Shown here in pieces: positions 11,201-21,000 of a DNA stretch of 64,000 nucleotides. The first letter of the stretch is position 1. Every line of letters begins with the position of its first letter. The position numbers were made by a program, and so were the translations under genes. The DNA comes from Gavia stellata (lineage: Eukaryota; Chordata; Aves; Gaviiformes; Gaviidae). The notes under the pieces were generated by a model that had not been told where the DNA came from, made no database searches, and saw only the letters and a program-made list of their open reading frames with translations. The stretch spans positions 738,721-802,720 of the forward strand of contig NC_082631.1 of the NCBI RefSeq assembly GCF_030936135.1. Reading direction: 5' to 3'.

Positions 11201-13352
11201 GTGCTCAGCACCCCAGACACCTGGTCCCCCTATAGATAGGTGGGTGCTGGGGGGTTTGGGGGGGGGGGTCAGCACCCTGAATGCCTGGGTCCCCCTATAG
11301 ATGGGTGGGTGCTGGGGATTTGGGGGGGTCAACACCCCAGACACCTGCGTCCCCCTATAGATAGGTGGGTGCTGGAGTGTGTTGGGTGCTCAGCACCCTG
11401 GACGCTGTGTCCCCCTATAGATAGATGGGTGCTGGGGGGTTTGAGGGGGGGTCAGCGCCCCGGATGCCTGGGTCCTCTATAGATAGATGGGTGCTGGAAG
11501 GTGTTGGGTGCTCAGCACCCCAGACACCTGGGTCCCCCTATAGATAGGTGGGTGCTGGAGGGTGTTGGGTGCTCAGCACCCCAGACACCAGGTCCCCTAT
11601 AGATAGGTGGGTGCTGGAGGGTTTGGGGGGTCAGCACCCTGGATGCCGTGTCCCCCTATAGATAGATGGGTGCTGGAGGGTTTGGGGGGGTCAGCACCCC
11701 ACACACCTGGGTCCCCTATAGATAGATGGGTGCTGGAAGGTGTTGGGTGCTCAGCACCCCAGACACCTGGGTCCCCCTATAGATAGGTGGGTGCTGGAGG
11801 GTGTTGGGTGCTCAGCACCCCAGACACCTGGGTCCCCCTATAGATAGGTGGGTGCTGGAGGGTGTTGGGTGCTCAGCACCCCAGACACCAGGTCCCCTAT
11901 AGATAGGTGGGTGCTGGAGGGTTTGGGGGGTCAGCACCCTGGATGCCGTGTCCCCCTATAGATAGATGGGTGCTGGAGGGTTTGGGGGGGTCAGCACCCC
12001 ACACACCTGGGTCCCCTATAGATAGATGGGTGCTGGAAGGTGTTGGGTGCTCAGCACCCCAGACACCTGGGTCCCCCTATAGATAGGTGGGTGCTGGAGG
12101 GTGTTGGGTGCTCAGCACCCCAGACACCTGGGTCCCCCTATAGATAGGTGGGTGCTGGAGGGTGTTGGGTGCTCAGCACCCCAGACACCAGGTCCCCTAT
12201 AGATAGGTGGGTGCTGGAGGGTGTTGGGTGCTCAGCACCCCAGACACCAGGTCCCCTATAGATAGGTGGGTGCTGGAGGGTGTTGGGTGCTCAGCACCCC
12301 AGACACCAGGTCCCCTATAGATAGGTGGGTGCTGGAGGGTTTGGGGGGTCAGCACCCTGGATGCCGTGTCCCCCTATAGATAGATGGGTGCTGGAGGGTT
12401 TGGGGGGGTCAGCACCCCACACACCTGGGTCCCCTATAGATAGATGGGTGCTGGAAGGTGTTGGGTGCTCAGCACCCCAGACACCTGGGTCCCCCTATAG
12501 ATAGGTGGGTGCTGGAGGGTGTTGGGTGCTCAGCACCCCAGACACCTGGGTCCCCCTATAGATAGGTGGGTGCTGGAGGGTGTTGGGTGCTCAGCACCCC
12601 AGACACCAGGTCCCCTATAGATAGGTGGGTGCTGGAGGGTGTTGGGTGCTCAGCACCCCAGACACCAGGTCCCCTATAGATAGGTGGGTGCTGGAGGGTG
12701 TTGGGTGCTCAGCACCCCAGACACCAGGTCCCCTATAGATAGGTGGGTGCTGGAGGGTGTTGGGTGCTCAGCACCCCAGACACCAGGTCCCCTATAGATA
12801 GGTGGGTGCTGGACGGTTTGGGGGGGTCAGCACTGCAGACACCTGGTCCCCCTATAGATAGGTGGGTGCTGGAGTGTGTTGGGTGCTCAGCACCCCGGGT
12901 GCCTGGGTCCCCCTGACCCCCTCCTCTTCCTCCCCACAGCCAGCGCCGACGTCTCATCCCAACCCAACGGGTCCCTTCGGTGGGAACCCGGCAAATCGTG
13001 GGCCTTCATCCGGGGTCTGGACTACCGCGGCGGTTCCCTCGTTTGCCACCAGCCCGGGCTTTACTTCGTCTACGCCAAGGTGCAACTGGGTGCTCCTGGG
13101 TGCCCGGCACGCGCCGCCACCCTCCACGGCATCCACAAACGAACGCCCCGCTATCCCGGCATCCTCGACCTCCTGGTGAATAAGGTCGTTTATTGTCCCC
13201 AAGCCCACGGGGTACCCTGGGCCCGGCACAGTTTTTTGGGGGGACTCGTGCGCCTCGAAACGGGGGACGAGGTCTTCACCCGGGTGCAGGCGCCCGAGTT
13301 GGTGCGGGCGGTGGACGGCACCCGTTCCTATTTTGGGATGTTTATGGTGTGA
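8299..13352 (+). CDS. TNFSF14: TNF ligand superfamily member 14 (LIGHT)
   Basis: Type II membrane cytokine; in mammals it binds HVEM (TNFRSF14) and the lymphotoxin-beta receptor. Exons: 8299-8535, 9683-9722, 10323-10361, 12940-13352, all with GT-AG junctions and matching phases; 242 codons against 240 in human LIGHT. Residues 1-44 are cytoplasmic and end in an arginine cluster. A hydrophobic helix follows at about 45-67, containing VAVQGW as in human (LAVQGW). Exon 3 gives KKPAAHLI, matching the human PAAHLTG. Exon 4 is the TNF homology domain (about 106-242) with the sequon NGS, FIRGLDYRGG, YAKVQLGAPGCP, KRTPRYP, SFLGGLVRLE and the ending DGTRSYFGMFMV (human DGTRSYFGAFMV). The start is the first ATG in frame ahead of the helix. 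It follows C3 on the same strand, as in human. Mammalian LIGHT is activation-induced; see the 3' UTR entries. No broken frame. Confidence 0.93.
8540..9130. repeat. GGGGGACAT minisatellite in TNFSF14 intron 1
   Basis: Dozens of short units such as 'catggggggacatgggg', with variants containing ATAGGGG and ACAGGGAC. The related C-rich strand pattern 'tgtgtccccatgtg' takes over from 9240 to 9670. Confidence 0.85.
9230..9680. repeat. TGTGTCCCC repeat in TNFSF14 intron 1
   Basis: Degenerate 10 to 14 base units ('gtgtccccatgtgtcccc') run up to the exon 2 acceptor. Confidence 0.7.
9745..10300. repeat. Minisatellite of 24 bases in TNFSF14 intron 2
   Basis: Units of about 24 bases containing 'accctggggacatgggtgcc', roughly twenty copies, fill intron 2. 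Confidence 0.8.
10555..12900. repeat. Minisatellite of 60 bases filling TNFSF14 intron 3
   Basis: About 39 copies of a 60-base unit anchored on 'cctatagataggtgggtgct'. Two unit types alternate: one carries 'gggtgctcagcaccc', a 7-base inverted repeat around one base; the other carries 'ggggggtcagcacccc'. Higher-order blocks are repeated almost exactly (for example 11640-11940 against 11940-12240 and 12360-12540), showing recent expansion. Confidence 0.9.
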
Positions 13353-13447
13353 TTTTGGGGTGGGGTGGGGTGGGGTGGGGGTGTGTGGTGGCATTGGTTG
13401 TCACCTTCTTGGCATCCTCAAAGTGTGGGACTTGGGGGCGTGTGGGG

Positions 13448-13454
<7 letters not shown>

Positions 13455-13477
<23 letters not shown>
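13455..13477. repeat. TG dinucleotide microsatellite
   Basis: An uninterrupted (TG)n run of a little over 20 bases in the TNFSF14 3' UTR, just before the first repeated core element. Confidence 0.85.
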
Positions 13478-13479
<2 letters not shown>

Positions 13480-14100
13480 ATTCTCCAGTGGCTCGTATAG
13501 GGGTTGCGCATGGGGTGTCAGTGGGCTGATAACCCCAAAATCCCGACCTGTCCCATCCGGATGCCCGCATCCATTTTTGGAAGCCTGCTGGGATTCCAAT
13601 TTATCCCTCCTGATATCCGTGAGGTCCAGGAATGGGTGGGGTGGGGTGGATTCTCCAGTGGCTCGTATAGGGTTGTGCGCAGGGTGCTGATGACCTGGAC
13701 CCTCCAGACTTGGACCCTGACCCACCCGGACGCCTGGGTCCCTCATTGGAAATCTGTGGAGATCACTTTGACCACCCAGTCCTGAGGCTCAGGATTGAAG
13801 GGCAGTGGGGATTCTCCAGTGGCTCGTATAGGGTTGTGCGCAGGGTGCTGATGACCTGGACCCTCCAGAACCGGACCCTCACCCACCCGGACGCCTGGGT
13901 TCCTTCTCTGCAGGAGACCCCCCCACTGCGCCAAGACCCCGTTTCTTTGCCTCCAAAGTCCCTGAGGCTCTGGAATGGAGAGCAGTGTGGATTCTCCAGT
14001 GGCTCGTATAGGGTTGTGCATGGGGGTGCCGATACTAAGGGCACCCTCCCTCTGCGCCCCCACCCTCCCGGACGCCTGGGTCCTTCCTCTGCAGGACCCC
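13478..14100 (+). repeat. Four-copy tandem repeat in TNFSF14 3' UTR with conserved 30-base core
   Basis: A unit of about 160 to 180 bases occurs four times. Each copy holds a nearly invariant core of about 30 bases at 13478-13511, 13648-13680, 13809-13840 and 13989-14020; its centre reads 'ccagtggctcgtatag' and is followed by GGTTGTGC in three copies. The flanks share 'cccggacgcctgggtcc' but have diverged more than the core. Related cores are found outside the UTR at 3126-3160 (C3 intron) and 15105-15140. The function is unknown. Confidence 0.75.
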
Positions 14101-14118
14101 TGGGACCCCTTTTTACCT

Positions 14119-14127
14119 ATTTATTTC
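14119..14127 (+). promoter_or_regulatory. AU-rich element in TNFSF14 3' UTR
   Basis: TATTTATTT stands in an otherwise GC-rich UTR about 210 bases before the polyadenylation signal. It contains AUUUA, the core of elements bound by TTP- and HuR-type proteins in cytokine mRNAs. A single copy only. Confidence 0.45.
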
Positions 14128-14328
14128 GGGGTGTGGGGGGTTAACCCTGATATTCAGGGCCCCCCTGATCCCATCCCCTGGATTGCCCCCCGACACGTGT
14201 CGGGGTCCCTCACCCAGCATCATCTCTGCTGTGCCTCAGTTTCCCCCAGGTGGGGCCAGGCAGGGGTTGGGGTACCCCCCCCCCCAATTGGGGGACACCC
14301 CCTGGGGACCCCCCCAACCTGAGCCAAA

Positions 14329-14334
14329 AATAAA
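14329..14334 (+). terminator. Polyadenylation signal of TNFSF14
   Basis: AATAAA in the context 'gagccaaaaataaaagtgaa', about 980 bases after the TNFSF14 stop. It is the first canonical signal on this strand and implies a 3' UTR of about 1 kb. Confidence 0.65.
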
Positions 14335-14344
14335 AGTGAAGAGA

Positions 14345-15060
14345 AACTGTTGGGTGCCAGAATTTGGGGTGGGGTGTGTGCAGGGGCAAGTTTTGGGGGG
14401 CCAGGGGCAAATTTTTGGGGGGGGTCTTGGGTATATTGGGGGGCCTGGGGCAAATTGGGGGTGTCTGGGGGAAAATTCGGGGGTGCAGGAGTAAACTGGG
14501 GGATGTCAGAGCAAATCTGGGGGTGCAGGGGCAAATTGGGGGGGTCTGGGGTATATTGGGGGGGTCTGGGGTAAATGTTGGGGGGTCAGGGGCAAATTTG
14601 GGGGGGTCTGGGGTATATTGGGGGGCCTGGGGCAAATTGGGGGTGTCTGGGGGAAAATTTGGGGGTGCAGGAGTAAACTGGGGGATGTCAGGGCAAATTT
14701 GGGGGTGCAGGGGCAAATTTGGGGGGTCCGGTGTATATGGGGGGGTCTGGGGTAAATGTTGGGGGGTCAGGGCAAATTGCGGGGGTTCAGGGGCAAATTT
14801 GGGGTGTCTGGAGTATATTGGGGGGTCTGGGGTAAATGTTGGGGGGTCAGGGTGAATCTGGGGGTGCAGGGGCAAATCTGGGGGGGACTGAAGCAAATTG
14901 GGGGGGGCTTGGGGGGGTCCGGGGCAGATTTGGGGGTCCAGGAGCAAATCTAGGGGTCTTGGGGTGCAATAGGGCGAAAAATGTGGGTCAGGAGCAATTT
15001 GGGGGGGAATCAGGAGGAATTTGGGGGGGGGGTCGGGGCTATTGGGGAGGGGGGGCAGAG
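14345..15060. repeat. Minisatellite between TNFSF14 and TNFSF9
   Basis: Units such as 'ggggcaaatttggggggtct' alternate with 'ggggtatattggggggtc'. They start immediately after the TNFSF14 polyadenylation signal. In human the CD70 gene lies between TNFSF14 and TNFSF9; no CD70-like exon can be read here. Confidence 0.8.
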
Positions 15061-15439
15061 CCAATCCAGCCCCCTCCCAATTCCCAACCGCCCTTTGGAG
15101 TGGAGATTCTCCGCTGGCTACTATGAGGTTGTGCACCCCATTTTCTCCCTGCTCTTGTGGGGTGTGTGTGTGAATCCCAGATTTGGGGGGGCAATGGAAC
15201 CCCAAATACGTGTCGTGTCCCCCCCCCCCAAAACTGGGTCCCTTCCGCCTCCTCGTGCAAGCGGTTCACGGCCCTCGTGCGAGCCTCGCACGGGGAGGAT
15301 TTCCTGCTGCTGGAGGCCGGATAAGGCCACGGGGGGGGTGGAACTGGGGGGGCTGTGAGGTTTGGGGGGGGCCCCCCCTTGCAACACCCGGACGCCCGGG
15401 TTCTTTTTTTCCCTCTAAGCAGCAGGACTGCGGCACCTA

Positions 15440-16600
15440 AGTGGGGCGCCCACGCGTGTGCTTATGCACACATATGTGCACATGTATGTGCTTGGGTGTT
15501 TGCACGTGTATTTGCATGTGCACGTGTATTTGCATGTGCACGTGTGTGTGTGCACGCATACACATGTGTGTGCATTCACGTTTGCGTGTGCACACGTACG
15601 TGCCTGCACACACGTGGATTTGCATGTGGTTTTGCACACGTATGTGCATTGGCTTTTGCACGTATATTTGCACACGGATGTACATGCACGCATGAATGTG
15701 CATTTGCACGGGTAATTGCACGTCTATGCGCATGTGCACATGTATGTGCATTGGAATTTGCACGTTTAGTTGCATGTCTGTGCATGCACACATGTATGTG
15801 CATTTGCACGTGTACTTGCACATGTATGCGCATGCGCACATGTATGTGCATTGGCATTTTGACATGTAGTTGCACATGTATGTGCATGCACACATGTATG
15901 TGCATTTGCACGTGTAGTTGCACATGTATGTGCGTGCACACATGTATGTGCACTGGAATTTGCACGTGTATTTGCACATGTATTTGTGCACGTATGCGTG
16001 TGCACACATGTATGTGCATTGGCATTTGCACGTGTATTTGCACATGTATGAGCATGCATGCCTGTGCATTTGCACGTGTAGTTGCACGTGTGTGCATGTA
16101 GACGTGTATGTGCATTGGCATTTGCACGTGTATTCGCATTTGCACACGTATGTACACGTGAATTTGCATTTGCCTGTGCATGTGCATTTGCACATGCATG
16201 CACATTGCACAGGTATGTGTGCGTACACATGCACATCTATTTGCCTGTGCATGTGCATTTGTACACGCCTGCGCATTGCACACGTATGTGCGTGTACACA
16301 TGCATGTGTATTTGCATACGCCTGCGCTTTGCACACGTATGTGCACGTGCACATCTATGTCCATTCGCAAGCGTTCTTCCTTTTGCACACACCTGCGCGC
16401 GTGCACACGCCTGCGCACGTGTGTGCACGTGCCCGGATAGATGCGTGCACACACACCTGCCCCCTGCGCACACGTATGTGCCTTTCCGTGTGCCCGCGCC
16501 CCTGCACATGTATTTACACACATCTGCGCCTGCACACATACGTGTGCATGGATTCGCACACGCATGTAAAGCTGTGCAGGCACATGTGGGAAGTCAGGCA
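15440..16600. repeat. TGCACATGTATG repeat
   Basis: About 1.1 kb of alternating units such as 'tgcacatgtatgtgcattgg', enriched in GTGCA, ATGTA and TGCAC. This is strongly alternating purine/pyrimidine DNA. All six frames give Cys/Thr/His-rich nonsense translations. Confidence 0.85.
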
Positions 16601-16659
16601 TCCGGGCCAGTGACACCCCATTTTTGGGGACGATTAAGGCCATTTTGGGGACACAGAAA

Positions 16660-16712
16660 ATCATAAATAAATTTATTAAACAATAAATAAAGCGGCTAAT
16701 AAATAATTAGGG
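16660..16712 (-). promoter_or_regulatory. AU-rich elements and polyadenylation signal, probable 3' end of TNFSF9
   Basis: In a very GC-rich setting this 50-base AT island carries, on the minus strand, two exact UUAUUUAUU nonamers (16682-16690 and 16698-16706), a near match UUUAUUUAUG (16662-16671), and AATAAA (16672-16677). This is the layout of a cytokine mRNA 3' end and lies about 1.4 kb after the TNFSF9 stop. AATAAA also occurs on the plus strand, so a plus-strand transcript end cannot be excluded. Confidence 0.6.
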
Positions 16713-16839
16713 GGGGAGGGGCCCCCCCAGACCGGCTGGGGGGGGAGGGGGTGGGACCAGCAGGGACACCCCCCCCCGTCCCTGGGCACAGGGGGGCTCT
16801 GTGGTCCCCAATGTCCCCAACTGGGGTCTGTGAGGTCCC

Positions 16840-18000
16840 TTGGTGTCCCCAAGTGTCCAGCATTGGGGTCCCCACATGGCCAGCATGGGGGTGGCCAAGG
16901 TCCCTTTGATGTCCCCAGATCTCCAGCACAAGGCTCTGGGAGGTCCCTCGATGTCCCCAGGGTCCCAGCACAGAGGTCCCCAAGGTCCCTCGATGTCCCC
17001 AGGCTCCAGGGACAGGGGTCCTCAGGGTCCCTCGATGTCCCCAGGGTCCCAGCACAGGGGTCCCCAAGGTCCCTTGATGTCCCCAGGGTCCAGGGACGGG
17101 GGTTTCCAAGGTCCCTTGATGTCCCCAGGGTCCCAGCACAGGGGTCCCCAAGGTCCCTTGATGTCCCCAGGGTCCAGGGACGGGGGTTTCCAAGGTCCCT
17201 TGATGTCCCCAGGGTCCCAGCACAGGGGTCCCCAAGGTCCCTTGATGTCCCCAGGGTCCAGGGACGGGGGTTTCCAAGGTCCCTTGATGTCCCCAGGGTC
17301 CCAGCACAGGGGTCTCCAAGGTCCCTTGATGTCCCCAGGGTCCAGGGACAGGGGTCTGCAAGGTCCCTTGATGTCCCCACATCTCCAATCAAGGGGTGTC
17401 CAGCCCCAAATCTTCAAGCACAGGGGTCTACAATGTCCCTTAATGTCCCAAATCTTCAAGCACGGAGGTCTCCAAGGTCCCTTGATGTCCCCAACCTCCA
17501 AGCAGGTGGGTCACCAGCCCCAAATCTCCAGGCATGGAGGTCTTCAAGGTCCCTTGATGTCCCCACATCTCCAGGTCTTCAGTGTCCCTTGATGTTCCCA
17601 AATCTCCAGGTGTGGAGGTCAGCAATGTCCCTTAATGTCCCTTGATGTCCCCAAATCTTTGGGCATGGGGGTCTTGGGACCCAGATCTCCAGGGACTGAG
17701 GTCAGTGATGTCCCTTGATGTCCCCAAATCTCTGGGCATGGGGGTCTTGGGACCCAGATCTCCAGGGATTGAGGTCAGCGATGTCCCTTGATGTCCCCAA
17801 ATCTCTGGGCATGGGGGTCTTGGGAGCCAGATCTCCAGGGACTGAGGTCAGCGATGTCCCTTGATGTCCCCAGATCTTTGGGCATGGGGGTCTTGGGAGC
17901 CAGATCTCCAGGGACTGAGGTCAGCGATGGCCCTTGATGTCCCCAGATCTTTGGGCATGGGGGTCTTGGGAGCCAGATCTCCAGGCACAGAGGTCAGCGA
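16840..18000. repeat. Minisatellites inside the probable TNFSF9 3' UTR
   Basis: From 16840 to 17400 a unit of about 41 bases ('ggtcccttgatgtccccagg') alternates two endings, giving a higher-order unit of about 80 bases. From about 17640 to 18000 a 78-base unit containing 'gggcatgggggtcttggga' occurs five times. If the 3' end at 16.66 kb is right, all of this is transcribed UTR. Confidence 0.8.
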
Positions 18001-18081
18001 TGTCCCCAGACGTCCCCAACCTCCAACAAGGAGGGTGACCAGCCCCAAACCCCGCTGGTCACCCCTTTGTCACGCCACACG

Positions 18082-21000
18082 TCACCCCCCGGCGATACGC
18101 AGCAAGCCCACGAAATTGCCCTCCCGCTCGTCCTGTGCCAGCTGCCACCCGTCGCCGGCCACGACCCCGGTCAGCGCCAGGCTGAGGACATCTCCAGGTC
18201 GGAGCTGCCCAACGGCTTGGGCCAAACCAGAACGTGCCGGGTCGGATCCTGCACCTTCGGGCAGCACCAACGGCACGGTGAGCAATGGGCGTGGTGAACT
18301 GGAGCGCCGGAGCTGGAGGATGACGGTGCCGGGGGGACAGGTGGGTGCTGTGCAGGTGAGGGCGAACTGGCCGTAGAGGAGGTAGAGGCCACCCACCGTC
18401 ACCTGCAGCTCCCCGGCTGTCACCTGCACGTCATCGCTGAGGAAGACGCCGTTGATGCCTTCCTCGTAGCGCCAACTGGGTCCTGATGGCACCGCCAACG
18501 AGCCTGGGGGGAGAAGAGGGGAGAAGGGTGGTGGGTGCTCCTGGTCGGTGATGGGTGGTCCCAACGGAAGATGGGTGGTCCCAATGGGAGATGGGTGTCC
18601 CTGATGGGAGATGGGTGCCCTTGATGGGAGATGGGGTGGTCCCAATGAGAGATGGGGTGACCCCAATGGGAGATGGGTGCTCCTGGTCAGTGATGGGTGG
18701 TCCCGATGGAAGATGGGTGGTCCCAATGGGAAATGGGTGCCCTTGATGGGAGATGGGGTGGTCCCAATGGGAGATGGGGTGACCCCAATGGGAGATGGGT
18801 GCTCCTGGTCAGTGATGGGTGGTCCCGATGGAAGATGGGTGGTCCCAATGGGAAATGGGTGCCCTTGATGGGAGATGGGGTGGTCCCAATGGGAGATGGG
18901 GTGACCCCAATGGGAGATGGGTGCTCCTGGTCAGTGATGGGTGGTCCCGATGGAAGATGGGTGGTCCCAATGGGAAATGGGTGCCCTTGATGGGAGATGG
19001 GGTGGTCCCAATGGGAGATGGGGTGACCCCAATGGGAGATGGGTGCTCCTGGTCAGTGATGGGTGGTCCCGATGGAAGATGGGTGGTCCCAATGGGAAAT
19101 GGGTGCCCTTGATGGGAGATGGGGTGGTCCCAATGGGAGATGGGGTGACCCCAATGGGAGATGGGTGCTCCTGGTCAGTGATGGGTGGTCCCAATGGGAG
19201 ATGGGTGGTCCCAATGGGAGATGGGTGACCTTGATGGGAGATAGGGTGACCCCAATGGGAGATGGGTGCTCCTGGTCGGTGGTGGGTGGTCCCAATGGGA
19301 GATGGGTGTCCTTGATGGGAGATGGGGTGACCCCGATGGGAGATGGGTGCTCCTGGTCAGTGATGGGTGGTCCCAATGGGAGATGGGTGTCTCCAATGGG
19401 AGACAGGTGCCCCTGATGGGAGATGGGGGTCCCTGATGGGAGATGGGGGTACTCCAGCTTGGCAATGGATGCCCCCAATGGGAAACAGGAGTCCCCAATG
19501 GGAGATGGGTGCTCCTCCTTGGTAGTGGGTGCCCACAATGGGACATGGGTGCTGCAGCCCTCCCCAGTGCCGCTGGGTACCACGGCCCACCCAGGGATAC
19601 CTGGGATGGGCCCAAGGGACCACGGGGATGGAGGATGCTCTGTGAGACCCCGTGGACGGTGGGACAGGGGACGCTCTGTGACACCGCAGGGATGGAGGAT
19701 GCTCCGTGACACCCCAGGGACCACAGGGACCACAGGGACAGAGGATGCTCTGTGACACCCCAGGGACACTCCATGATGCCCTGGGGACCAGAGGGACAGA
19801 GGATGCTCCATGCCACCCTGGGGACACTCTGTGACACCCTGGGGACCACAGGGATGGAGGATGCTCCGTGACACCCTTGGGACACTCCGTGATGCCCTGG
19901 TGACCATGAGGACGGAGGATGCTCTCTGACACCCTGGGGACACTCCGTGACGCCCTGGGGACCACAGGGACAGAGGATGCTCCGTGACACCCTTGGGACA
20001 CTCCGTGATGCCCTGGTGACCATGAGGACGGAGGATGCTCCGTGACACCTCGGGGACCACAGGGATGGAGGATGCTCTCTGACACCCTGGGAACACTCCG
20101 TGACGCCCTGGGGACCACAGGGATGGAGGATGCTCCGTGACACCCTGGGGACCAAGGGGATGGAGGATGCTCCATGACACCCCGGGAACACTCCGTGACG
20201 CCCTGGGCACCGCGATCGCCCTGTGACACCCCCGGATGCTCCAGGCCCGGGATGACGTTTCCTCTCCGAGGGCGGAAGGAGGAACCCATGCGACGCTTTC
20301 GAGATGACTGGGCGCCAACCGCCTAAGGAAGGACTAACACCCCCCCCCCAAAAAAAGTGCCCCCCACTTCCCGGGAGCCCCTCACCGTGGCCTCAGGCCT
20401 GGGGGACTTACCAGCGCTCAGCAGCATGTGGGCGGCCGTGGCAACCTGCGAGGGAGACGAAAGAGAGCGTCAGCGGGCAGGAAGGACCCAAGCGTCCTTG
20501 TCCCTGTGGGTCCCCCCGCCTTCGTGAAGGGGAAGTTGGGTGTCGTGTCGGGATTTGGGGGCTTTCCAGCACCCCGTTGGGTATTTTTGGGGGGTCCCCA
20601 GGGAAGGGGGTGACCCCTGGATTTGGGGAGGGGGGATTTGGTGCTTTTGGGGATGGGGAAACTGAGGCACGGGAGGGGGAGCTGGAGGCCTGGTGCATCC
20701 TCCCCAGGTGGATGGACATCCTGGGGGTCCCTGGGGAGAGGCGGGTGGATGGACAGACGGACGCCACCAGGATGTGCAACCTGGATGGACGCATGGACAG
20801 GCGGAGGAAGGGACACCCGGAAGGATTGGGGGGGGGGGGGGGCACACCCGGTTGGACGGACAACCGGACGGACACCCGTAGGGATGGACACCCAGAGGGA
20901 TGGATGGACAACCGGACGGACACCCGGAGGGATGGACACCCAGAGAGATGGACAGACACCTGGACAGACACCCGGAGGGACACCCAGAGGGATGGACAGA

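Noticed and set aside
13478-14020. A microRNA cluster
   Set aside because: I could not find a convincing complementary arm near the conserved core by eye; kept only as an unexplained repeated element.
13478-15140. A conserved peptide reading FSSGSYRVV in the same element
   Set aside because: The frame is not bounded by splice sites and ends at stops; the similarity follows from nucleotide identity.
15415-16664. Cys/Thr/His-rich open frames resembling metallothionein-like proteins
   Set aside because: Produced in several frames by a TGCACATGTATG array; no start context or family match.
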